Positions 1 to 5,460 of a stretch of 5,579 nucleotides of DNA are shown here, in pieces. Every line of letters begins with the position of its first letter. The stretch's first letter is position 1. The stretch is from Desulfobacteraceae bacterium (GTDB lineage Bacteria > Desulfobacterota > DSM-4660 > Desulfatiglandales > Desulfatiglandaceae). The position numbers and the translations under genes were made by a program. The notes under the pieces are model-generated. The model was not told the DNA's origin. It searched no databases and saw only the letters and a list, made by a program, of their open reading frames with translations. Location of the stretch: NCBI GenBank assembly GCA_030597505.1, contig JAUVRS010000190.1:1-5579 (forward strand). The letters run 5' to 3'.

Positions 1-323
1 AAAATGGTATCTTTGGGACAGGACGTAACAACGATATTGTTTGTGTCAAAATTAAAACCCAACTCCGAATCATAATAGCCGGCAATGGCTTCCCGTAATT
101 CAAGGAGTCCCGCCTGATGGGTATAGCATGTCTTTCCCTGGTCAATTGCACGTTTTATGGCACCTGCCACATTCGGGGGGATGGTAAAATCAGGTTCGCC
201 GATATGAAATTCAAACACCTTCTTACCCTGTGCCTTAAGGGTTTCAACCCGCGCCAGAAGCGCAAGGGTTGGTGATTCGGCCATTGACATGGCCCTTTTC
301 GCTACTAATTTCCTATTTTCCAT
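1..323 (-). CDS. Class I/II PLP-dependent aminotransferase, N-terminal part (cut by left window edge)
   Basis: This is the first 107 residues of an aspartate aminotransferase-like (fold type I, PLP) enzyme; the rest lies beyond the left edge. The visible part follows the family N-terminus: a helix around residues 14-33 (SPTLALLARVETLKAQGK), the GEPDF motif at 42-46 whose Gly contacts the substrate carboxylate, then YTHQAGLLELREAI at 67-80, matching the usual YTPxAGxPELREAI, and IVVT at 97-100 leading into the PLP-phosphate loop. That loop reads CPK (102-104) where the family usually has a small residue such as Gly first. The catalytic Lys is off the window. The ATG at 323 is preceded by a G-rich stretch about 6 nt away, and no in-frame ATG lies upstream before stop codons. 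It follows the acyl-CoA synthetase by 44 bp on the same strand with no terminator between, so the two are probably cotranscribed. The amino acid substrate cannot be assigned from this part. Confidence 0.9.
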   Translation of the reverse strand, partial: MENRKLVAKRAMSMAESPTLALLARVETLKAQGKKVFEFHIGEPDFTIPPNVAGAIKRAIDQGKTCYTHQAGLLELREAIAGYYDSELGFNFDTNNIVVTSCPKDTI

Positions 324-367
324 GGATTACCCCCATGCATGTTTTTAATAATAATTGGAAGGTTTTT

Positions 368-1876
368 TTATTCCAGTTCCTGTTTGAGAATTTTTCCGGT
401 CGCGTTTCTGGGAAGGGCATCAATAAATTCGATAACCCGGGGGACCTTGTAACGGGCGAGGTTCTGCCTGCAGAACTCTTTGAGTTCGTCAGCATCCAGC
501 AAAATCTCCGGTCTGAGCACGACCACTGCCGTGACCACTTCGCCCAGTGCCGTGTCGTTCACGCCTATGACCGCTGTCTCATGGATCCCGGGATGTTGCA
601 AAAGGACATCCTCAATCTCACGGGGATAAACATTGTACCCGCCTGAAACAATAAGCTCCTTTTTACGACTCACGATATAGAAATATCCCTCCTGGTCCTG
701 ACGTGCGAGGTCCCCGGTAAAAAGCCATCCATCCTGAATTGCCTCTCGTGTCTCGTCCGCCAGTTCCCAATAACCGGGACTGGCATTGGGGCCTTTGAAT
801 ATCAACTCGCCCACTTCACCAACGGGCACATTTCTCTTTTCCTGGTCCACAACACGTACGGACACCCCTGAAACAGAAATGCCGATGGACCCCGGTTTGC
901 GAACACCAAAGACCGGGTTGGCAGTGACAAGACCCGTCGACTCGGTAAGCCCGTATACCTCAAGCAGGGTTGCGTCGAATTTTTCTTCAAAGGCACTCAG
1001 GTGTTCGACTGAGAGAGAGGCAGCCCCCGAAAGCCCCATACGCAGTGAAGAGACATCTCGCGACTGTTCATCAAAGGCATCAAGGAGGTATGTAAACATG
1101 GTCGGCACGCCCGGAAACCAGGTCGTGCGGTGCCTGGCAATGGCATCGAACACCTCTTCTGTATGGAACCGTTCCATGACCACGACCGAGCCCCCTGAAG
1201 AAAGGCTCCCTAGAAACGGGGTAGCATTGGCAAAAATATGGGTAAGCGGAAGGCATACGATGGTTCGATCTGAGGCGGTCAGACCGTAGTTCTGGGCGCA
1301 GTTCCCTCCCCCAAAAGTAATATTCCGGTGGGTGATCATGACCCCTTTGGGTCTCCCTGTGGTCCCCGACGTATAAAAGATCATCGCAACATCATCGGGG
1401 TCAGCGTCGACGCAGTCCCTTTCCTTGGGTTGACCCACCCGGCTGATCAATGCCGCTTCCAGGCTCTCTGCCCCGGATTTTAAAATGATCCCTGAAAGGG
1501 TGCTGCAGTTTTCTTTGACTGATTTTATGTTTTCAGAAAAGAAATCCGATGAGATAAGAAATCTGGCCCCGGAATTGTCTATGATATAGCTGATCTCTCT
1601 CGGCGTGTATATAGGATTGATCGGGACCGCCACCGCCCCCGCCTTGATGACGCCGAAATACCCCAGAAGGAGATCCGTATGATTGGGATGGAGAAATGCC
1701 ACTCGTTCTCCCGGGGATATCCCCAGTTCGCCCAGGGCCCACGCAAGACGATCCGTTGTCTTATCGAATTCATGGTATGTATAAAAAGTCTCCCCCCCGT
1801 AATCGCAAACAAGCGGTTTGCTTCCAAAGAGCCGTACCTTTTCTTTCAAAAACCCAGCGACATTAGGCCATTTCAT
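368..1876 (-). CDS. AMP-forming acyl-CoA synthetase / fatty acid (or aryl) CoA ligase, 502 aa
   Basis: This is a complete ANL-superfamily adenylate-forming ligase that activates a carboxylic acid with ATP to an acyl-AMP and then an acyl-CoA, probably cytoplasmic. Diagnostic motifs, numbered from the ATG at 1876, are all intact: P-loop YTSGTTGRPKGV at 168-179; YGLTES at 308-313; TGD at 387-389; the hinge and A8 region SRKKELIVSGGYNVYPREIE at 403-422; and the A10 motif PRNATGKILK at 489-498, with catalytic Lys495. Length is normal for medium/long-chain or aromatic acyl-CoA ligases. A TTG at 1897 would add seven residues, but its AGGAG sits only 1 nt away. The ATG at 1876 has GGAG about 9 nt upstream and is preferred. 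The gene leads a probable operon with the aminotransferase. FadD-like, benzoate- or phenylacetate-type and short branched-chain ligases share these motifs, so the acid is not identified. Translation ends 45 bases before the aminotransferase start. Confidence 0.95.
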   Translation of the reverse strand: MKWPNVAGFLKEKVRLFGSKPLVCDYGGETFYTYHEFDKTTDRLAWALGELGISPGERVAFLHPNHTDLLLGYFGVIKAGAVAVPINPIYTPREISYIIDNSGARFLISSDFFSENIKSVKENCSTLSGIILKSGAESLEAALISRVGQPKERDCVDADPDDVAMIFYTSGTTGRPKGVMITHRNITFGGGNCAQNYGLTASDRTIVCLPLTHIFANATPFLGSLSSGGSVVVMERFHTEEVFDAIARHRTTWFPGVPTMFTYLLDAFDEQSRDVSSLRMGLSGAASLSVEHLSAFEEKFDATLLEVYGLTESTGLVTANPVFGVRKPGSIGISVSGVSVRVVDQEKRNVPVGEVGELIFKGPNASPGYWELADETREAIQDGWLFTGDLARQDQEGYFYIVSRKKELIVSGGYNVYPREIEDVLLQHPGIHETAVIGVNDTALGEVVTAVVVLRPEILLDADELKEFCRQNLARYKVPRVIEFIDALPRNATGKILKQELE

Positions 1877-1931
1877 CTCTTCTCTCTCCGCAAACAAACT
1901 CCTGACCCCTTCAGTCTAAACAGCTTCAGCC

Positions 1932-1949
1932 TGACTACGTGAGTAGTTA
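1932..1949. promoter_or_regulatory. Inverted repeat, candidate operator upstream of the acyl-CoA synthetase
   Basis: The arms TGACTAC (1932-1938) and GTAGTTA (1943-1949) are inverted around a 4-nt spacer, with 6 of 7 positions pairing. The right arm overlaps the predicted -10 element of the leftward promoter, the position expected for a repressor operator. Fatty-acid and acyl-CoA genes are often controlled by TetR- or FadR-like repressors binding short dyads, but no regulator gene is in the window and I do not recognise this as a known operator. An 18-bp dyad can arise by chance. Confidence 0.35.
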
Positions 1950-1975
1950 CAATCAGTTTTAGCCACTTTGTGCAA
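1946..1975 (-). promoter_or_regulatory. Candidate sigma-70 promoter for the acyl-CoA synthetase/aminotransferase operon
   Basis: On the minus strand, TTGCAC (1975-1970) and TGTAAC (1951-1946) are separated by 18 nt. Each hexamer matches the consensus at four of six positions. Transcription would start near 1939, giving a leader of about 60 nt before the ATG at 1876. The alternative is readthrough from the lipoprotein gene just upstream, since I see no terminator between them. Confidence 0.35.
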
Positions 1976-1982
1976 CACCCGC

Positions 1983-2177
1983 TCAATCTTTTGAACTCTT
2001 TTTACTTTTGCCAACCTCTTCTCCACCGATCTTTTTATGAGGGAGACCCCCGCTCTCACTTTCATCCTCATTAATGCTTCTCAATTGTTCGAACACATAA
2101 TCCTCTACCTTTGTAGCTGCAGCACAGCTTGATAAGACCAGCAAGATAACACTCAAAATCAAAAACAGCCTTCGCAT
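1983..2177 (-). CDS. Small predicted lipoprotein, 64 aa, function unknown
   Basis: I do not recognise the family. From the ATG at 2177 the protein begins with a classic lipoprotein signal: MRR, then a hydrophobic stretch (residues 4-15), then the lipobox LSSC with Cys18 as the lipidated residue. Ala at mature +2 rather than Asp would fit sorting to the outer membrane in a Gram-negative. The mature part is only 47 residues and very polar: an acidic segment (EDESES, 37-42), then a Lys/Gly/Ser-rich tail (GKSKKSSKD). It has no other Cys and no recognisable domain. The reading frame extends upstream to a TTG at 2234, but those 19 residues are charged and would bury the signal peptide. The ATG at 2177 has AAGGA about 8 nt upstream and is preferred. 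It precedes the acyl-CoA synthetase on the same strand by 106 bp, so cotranscription is possible. The clean signal peptide and ribosome site favour a real gene. Confidence 0.6.
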   Translation of the reverse strand: MRRLFLILSVILLVLSSCAAATKVEDYVFEQLRSINEDESESGGLPHKKIGGEEVGKSKKSSKD

Positions 2178-2321
2178 CTTTTTTTCCTTCTCCGTGCTCC
2201 TCCGGGACATCTTGGAGTCGGCCTTGTCACCCAAGATTTTTAAAACAAATTACCGTTTCCTGCTCGTCTTCCATCGCTCCTTAATAAGGCGAAAAAAGGG
2301 ACAACTAATAACGAAAAAAAT

Positions 2322-2350
2322 ATTAAAACATATTCTTCTGCTCTCTGCAA
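2322..2350 (-). promoter_or_regulatory. Candidate promoter for the lipoprotein gene
   Basis: On the minus strand, TTGCAG (2350-2345) and TTTAAT (2327-2322) are separated by 17 nt. The -10 matches consensus at five of six positions, the -35 at three of six. The surroundings are AT-rich, so chance -10 matches are easy. If used, the mRNA would have a leader of roughly 135-140 nt before the ATG at 2177. Confidence 0.3.
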
Positions 2351-2467
2351 CTCCGCGAGAAAAATCGTAAAAACAGACGGATCATTCCCTGCAAACATTG
2401 CCGGACACGAAAACGGACGGCCTTGGCTCTAGAACATCTTTTATAAATCACGAGAAAAAACAAGGCC

Positions 2468-2495
2468 TTGACAAAACAGCGAAAACGTATTTAAC
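2468..2495 (+). promoter_or_regulatory. Candidate sigma-70 promoter of the oxidoreductase operon
   Basis: A perfect -35 hexamer TTGACA (2468-2473) is followed after 16 nt by TTTAAC (2490-2495), a four-of-six -10 match. Transcription would start near 2502, leaving a leader of about 25 nt that contains the AAGGA ribosome site (2514-2518). Position and direction fit expression of the delta-alpha-beta-gamma operon. Confidence 0.5.
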
Positions 2496-2525
2496 TGCAT
2501 TGAGTTTAATTGAAAGGAAACGACA

Positions 2526-2738
2526 GTGGCCAAAGGAAGAATCGTTGTTAAATCGGAAGGTTGTAAAGGCTGCGGGTATTGCCAGGTTTTCTGCCCAAAA
2601 AACTGCATTGAAATGGGTGGACAGACCAATGCCAAGGGATATTTTTATGCCGTGTTTCAAGAACCGGAAACCTGCACAGGGTGTAGTATCTGCTCGCTGA
2701 TGTGTCCGGATTACGCCATCGAGGTTTATCGAAAATGA
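2526..2738 (+). CDS. 2-oxoacid:ferredoxin oxidoreductase delta subunit, 2x[4Fe-4S] ferredoxin
   Basis: This 70-residue protein is the electron-transfer subunit of the oxidoreductase encoded by the next three genes. It carries two ferredoxin motifs of the form CxxCxxCxxxCP: C13, C16, C19 and C23, then C50, C53, C56 and C60. In this fold each cluster takes three Cys from one motif and the fourth from the other. An extra Cys27 follows the first motif. It should pass electrons from the TPP/proximal cluster site to an external ferredoxin. The start codon is GTG at 2526, with AAGGA 7 nt upstream; the next in-frame Met is residue 30, inside the cluster domain, so GTG is well supported. The TGA stop overlaps the alpha ATG (ATGA). 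A free-standing ferredoxin is the alternative, but the overlap and the D-A-B-C gene order argue for a subunit. Confidence 0.93.
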   Translation: MAKGRIVVKSEGCKGCGYCQVFCPKNCIEMGGQTNAKGYFYAVFQEPETCTGCSICSLMCPDYAIEVYRK

Positions 2739-3805
2739 GCAAGAAGATGATCTGCACCGGAAACCGGGCCGTCTGTTACGGGGCCATTGATGCGGGCTGC
2801 CGCCATTTCTTTGGCTATCCCATCACCCCCCAGAACGACATCCCGGAATACATGGCCGCTGAACTGCCTAAACTGGGCGGGATTTACAAGCAGACCGAAA
2901 GCGAAATCAGTTCCATCAACATGGTTTATGGAGCGGTCGCGGCCGGCGTCCGTGCCATGACCTCCACTTCGAGCCCGGGTTTCAGTCTCATGCAGGAGGG
3001 GGTCTCCGGCATTGCCGCGGCCGAACTGCCCGCCGTGCTCGTGGATGTGCAGCGGGGCGGCCCCGGTCTGGGTACCACCCAGACCGCCCAGATGGACTAT
3101 TTTCAGGCCGTCAAAGGCGGGGGTCACGGGGGCTATAACCAAATTGTTTTAGCCCCCCATTCGGTCCAGGAAACTTACGACCTGGTGCAAACCGCCTTCC
3201 ATCTGGCCGATACATACATGATCATGGTCATCATCCTCATGGATGCCATCCTCGGACAGATGGTCGAGCAGATCAAACGGGAACCCCTGGATCTGGGGCC
3301 GGTCCCGGAAAAGGATTGGGCCCTCAAGGGAAAAGGGGCCAAAGGGGGCCAACGAAACGTTTTTTCGACCATGCTCCTATTCCCGGGCCAATATCTCCCC
3401 TATCAGACCCGTATTCAGGAGAAGTACCAGAAGATCAAGGAACAAGAAGTCCGTTGGGAAGCTGCGTTTTCGGACGATGCGGAAACCCTGTTGGTCTCAT
3501 ATGGTTCTACTGCCAGGGTTTCTTTGGAGGCTGTTTCGCGGGCACGGAAAGAAAATAAAAAATGGGGCCTTTTCCGGCCAATCACCTTGTGGCCCTTTCC
3601 AGAGGAGGCCTTGAAGAAAACGGCCCGGGGGGCCAGGGTCGTAGTGGTGGAAGACAGCATGGGCCAGATGATCGAAGACGTTCGCCTGGCAATCGGGGAC
3701 CGGCTGCCCCTCCATTTTGTGGGCACTTTGATGCGGCATCAGTCGGGCTCGGGCGGGATGATCTTTCCCGAACGGGTTTACGAGGAGGTGTGCCAATGGA
3801 CGTAA
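2735..3805 (+). CDS. vorB: 2-oxoacid:ferredoxin oxidoreductase alpha subunit, VorB-like (3-methyl-2-oxobutanoate type), 356 aa
   Basis: This subunit provides the pyrimidine-side domain for TPP in the complex that converts a 2-oxoacid, CoA and oxidised ferredoxin into acyl-CoA, CO2 and reduced ferredoxin. The N-terminal domain shows FGYPITPQNDIPEYM at 26-40, an ESE at 55-57 where family members carry the TPP-activating Glu (Glu57 is my best guess), SSPGFSLMQEG at 79-89, and RGGPGLG then DYFQAVKGGGHG at 107-113 and 121-132. The C-terminal part holds the transketolase C-terminal-like domain, with VSYGSTAR, WPFPEEAL and the conserved VVEDSMGQM. The FGYPITPQN/GGPGLG/FQAVKGGGHG wording and the length match the subfamily called VorB better than PorA or long KorA proteins. 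Substrate labels in this family are often inherited, so valine-type 2-oxoacids are likely but not shown. The ATG at 2735 overlaps the delta stop, with GAGG 10 nt upstream. An in-frame start at 2702 lies inside the delta gene and lacks support. The last 10 bp overlap the beta gene. Confidence 0.92.
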   Translation: MSKKMICTGNRAVCYGAIDAGCRHFFGYPITPQNDIPEYMAAELPKLGGIYKQTESEISSINMVYGAVAAGVRAMTSTSSPGFSLMQEGVSGIAAAELPAVLVDVQRGGPGLGTTQTAQMDYFQAVKGGGHGGYNQIVLAPHSVQETYDLVQTAFHLADTYMIMVIILMDAILGQMVEQIKREPLDLGPVPEKDWALKGKGAKGGQRNVFSTMLLFPGQYLPYQTRIQEKYQKIKEQEVRWEAAFSDDAETLLVSYGSTARVSLEAVSRARKENKKWGLFRPITLWPFPEEALKKTARGARVVVVEDSMGQMIEDVRLAIGDRLPLHFVGTLMRHQSGSGGMIFPERVYEEVCQWT

Positions 3806-4578
3806 ACAGAGAGGTCCAGGAAAAACTGGTCGGTTTTCAGCCTAAACTGATCGTCAACCAGCCGGGGCACTACTGTCCGGGCTGCCAGTACGGAGTGTTG
3901 ACCAGGCTTTTGGCCGAAGTTATCGAGGAACTGGGCATTGAAGGCGACATCATCGGCGTGTCCGCAGTGGGCTGCAGCATATTCATCCACTCCTATCTGG
4001 ATATCGACTTTATAGATGCCCTGCATGGACGGGCGCCCGAGGTCGCCAGCGGTGTCAAGGCAGCGAATTTTGGCAAAAAAATCGTATTTACCCTCCAGGG
4101 TGACGGCGATCTGGCTGCCATCGGCATGGGCGACCTCATCAACGCAATGGCTCGCGGCGAGCACTTGACAACCATCTTCCTCAACAATGCCAACTACGGC
4201 ACCACAGGCGGCCAGATGGCCCCGACCACCCTCATCGGACAAAAAAGCACCACCACGCCACACGGCCGTAGGGACGACGTGGAAGGCTATCCCATTCACG
4301 TGGCCGAACTGGTCACATCCCTACAGAACGTAGTTTATTCGGCCCGCTGCGCCATGAACACCGTCAAAAACGTCAACCAGACCAAAAAGGCCCTTGCAAA
4401 AGCCATGCGGATTCAGATGCAAGGCCTGGGCTACGGGTTTGTAGAGGTCCTCTCGGCCTGCCCATCGGGATGGAAGATGTCCCCCATGGACAGTCTGGAG
4501 TGGATTGAAGAAAAAATGATAGCCGAATACCCCTTGGGAGTATTTAAAGACGAAACGGACGAGGCAGCTGAACTTTGA
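3796..4578 (+). CDS. 2-oxoacid:ferredoxin oxidoreductase beta subunit, TPP-binding, 260 aa
   Basis: This is the catalytic subunit that binds the TPP diphosphate through Mg2+ and holds the proximal [4Fe-4S] cluster. The TPP motif is clear: GDGD at 102-105 followed by LNNANYGTTGGQ at 129-140. Four Cys match the spacing of the proximal-cluster ligands in pyruvate:ferredoxin oxidoreductase: C27 and C30 (HYCPGC), C60 (VGCS) and C222 (SACPSGW). By this pattern both cofactors should be present. The family often has CPGCG; here Gln follows (CPGCQYG), a small variation. Length is usual for stand-alone beta subunits. The ATG at 3796 has a strong GAGGAGG 7 nt upstream and overlaps the alpha stop by 10 bp, so alpha and beta are probably translated in fixed ratio. 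The longer open frame upstream to 3562 is an out-of-frame shadow of the alpha gene. It could equally be called PorB- or KorB-like; the partner alpha subunit favours the Vor type. Confidence 0.94.
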   Translation: MDVNREVQEKLVGFQPKLIVNQPGHYCPGCQYGVLTRLLAEVIEELGIEGDIIGVSAVGCSIFIHSYLDIDFIDALHGRAPEVASGVKAANFGKKIVFTLQGDGDLAAIGMGDLINAMARGEHLTTIFLNNANYGTTGGQMAPTTLIGQKSTTTPHGRRDDVEGYPIHVAELVTSLQNVVYSARCAMNTVKNVNQTKKALAKAMRIQMQGLGYGFVEVLSACPSGWKMSPMDSLEWIEEKMIAEYPLGVFKDETDEAAEL

Positions 4579-4644
4579 GGGTTTGGGCAACGGCGCTGTT
4601 AGGCCGCCAGACAACTGTTTTCAAAATCGTGGGAGATTTTTGGG

Positions 4645-5214
4645 ATGACAGAAAATTCAGGCAAAAAGGGTAAGAGACGCCACGAACTGATCATGGCCGG
4701 CCTGGGCGGCCAAGGGGTTCTGCTGGCCACGCAAGTCTTGATGCGAGCCGGACTGGAGGAATTCGCCCATGGCACCTGGTTTCCTTCCTACGCCACCCTG
4801 GTCCGAGGCGGCGACTGTGAAGGCACTGCCATCCTTTCGGGCCAGCCGATCCACTCTCCGCTCATATACAGCCCCTCTTCTTTGATAATCATGAGTATGT
4901 ATGCCCTCGAATCATTTACCGATCGGATTCGACCGGGTTGTCTGCTCATCCTGGATTCCTCCCTCATCTCCGAGCCCCCGGATCGGGATGATGTGGAACT
5001 GGTACAGGTCCCGGCAACCCAACAGGCGGCCGATCTGGGGTCGAGCCAATCGGCCAACTTCCTCATGCTGGGAGCCTATCTGAGAAAATCAGATGCCCTG
5101 GGTCTGGAACAGATCGAGGACGAACTCACAAAAACCATGGTCCAGGACAACAAAGAAGCCTTCCTGTCCCTCAACCTCGAGGCCTTGCAATGGGGCTACC
5201 AAAACGTCGCCTGA
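4645..5214 (+). CDS. 2-oxoacid:ferredoxin oxidoreductase gamma subunit, 189 aa
   Basis: This is the gamma (KorC/VorC-type) subunit, which in this enzyme family helps form the CoA-binding part of the complex. Diagnostic are GLGGQGV at 19-25 near the N-terminus and WFPSYATLVRGGDCEGT at 45-61, corresponding to the usual PSYGxExRGGTANC region; here the segment after RGG differs (DCEGT). The length of about 190 residues is normal. The ATG at 4645 has GGGAG 9 nt upstream. The next Met (residue 17) would cut into the GLGGQG strand, so the first ATG is preferred. A 66-bp gap separates it from the beta gene, larger than the other junctions but without a convincing terminator, so it is taken as the last operon gene. 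It ends with TGA at 5212-5214. Confidence 0.92.
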   Translation: MTENSGKKGKRRHELIMAGLGGQGVLLATQVLMRAGLEEFAHGTWFPSYATLVRGGDCEGTAILSGQPIHSPLIYSPSSLIIMSMYALESFTDRIRPGCLLILDSSLISEPPDRDDVELVQVPATQQAADLGSSQSANFLMLGAYLRKSDALGLEQIEDELTKTMVQDNKEAFLSLNLEALQWGYQNVA

Positions 5215-5369
5215 AAATGGGAATAGATTTTCAGTTGATTGATGATCTTCGTGTGGACGATAAGGCAATTGATTTGAAAGAATTTGAGTTATGATAGGCA
5301 TTCCAAAGAATTAATCCCCCAAAAGGACCCTCAAGATTCTTTTCTTTCCGATCATACAGACCTTCCAAC

Positions 5370-5395
5370 CCACAATTTAAGCATGTGGTTTTTTT
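5370..5395 (+). terminator. Weak candidate intrinsic terminator after the oxidoreductase operon
   Basis: CCACA (5370-5374) and TGTGG (5384-5388) can pair around a 9-nt loop and are directly followed by seven T (5389-5395). Two more A-U pairs are possible past a bulged C. The stem is short with only three G-C pairs, so strength is doubtful. Its place, 156 bp after the gamma stop and 66 bp before the next start, is right for separating two transcripts. Confidence 0.35.
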
Positions 5396-5460
5396 GAAAA
5401 AACGGTGATTTATGTGACTGGAACGGTTACATGTCCCGTATCTGTAATAAGGAAATAGGA

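Larger units (their letters stand above)
2178..2525. other. AT-rich divergent intergenic region
   Basis: These 348 bases separate the leftward lipoprotein gene from the rightward oxidoreductase operon. They are clearly more AT-rich than the genes on the right. They hold one candidate promoter for each direction, listed separately. I found no convincing longer gene, tRNA, riboswitch or strong hairpin. Confidence 0.6.

Noticed and set aside
786..1289. Plus-strand frame of 167 codons
   Set aside because: It lies entirely antisense to the acyl-CoA synthetase, which has all its motifs intact, and its translation shows no domain.
2227..2274. 15-residue minus-strand frame in the leader of the lipoprotein gene, preceded by AAGGAG
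   Set aside because: The ribosome site is only 2 nt from the ATG, too close, and the peptide shows no attenuator-like run of a regulated codon.
3562..3795. N-terminal extension of the beta subunit by 78 residues
   Set aside because: It is an alternative-frame reading of the alpha gene; the ATG at 3796 has a strong ribosome site and the extension resembles no beta-subunit sequence.
4591..4608. GC-rich mini-hairpin in the beta-gamma gap
   Set aside because: The stem is only 4 bp and no T-run follows, so it cannot be called a terminator or a processing site.
5388..5403. T-run followed by A-run forming a near-perfect palindrome
   Set aside because: It pairs almost only A with T and has a 2-nt loop; the T-run is better explained as the tail of the weak hairpin before it.
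5419..5435. Sigma-54-like element upstream of KAS III (TGGAACG)
   Set aside because: The -24 half fits, but the required GC at -12 is absent.
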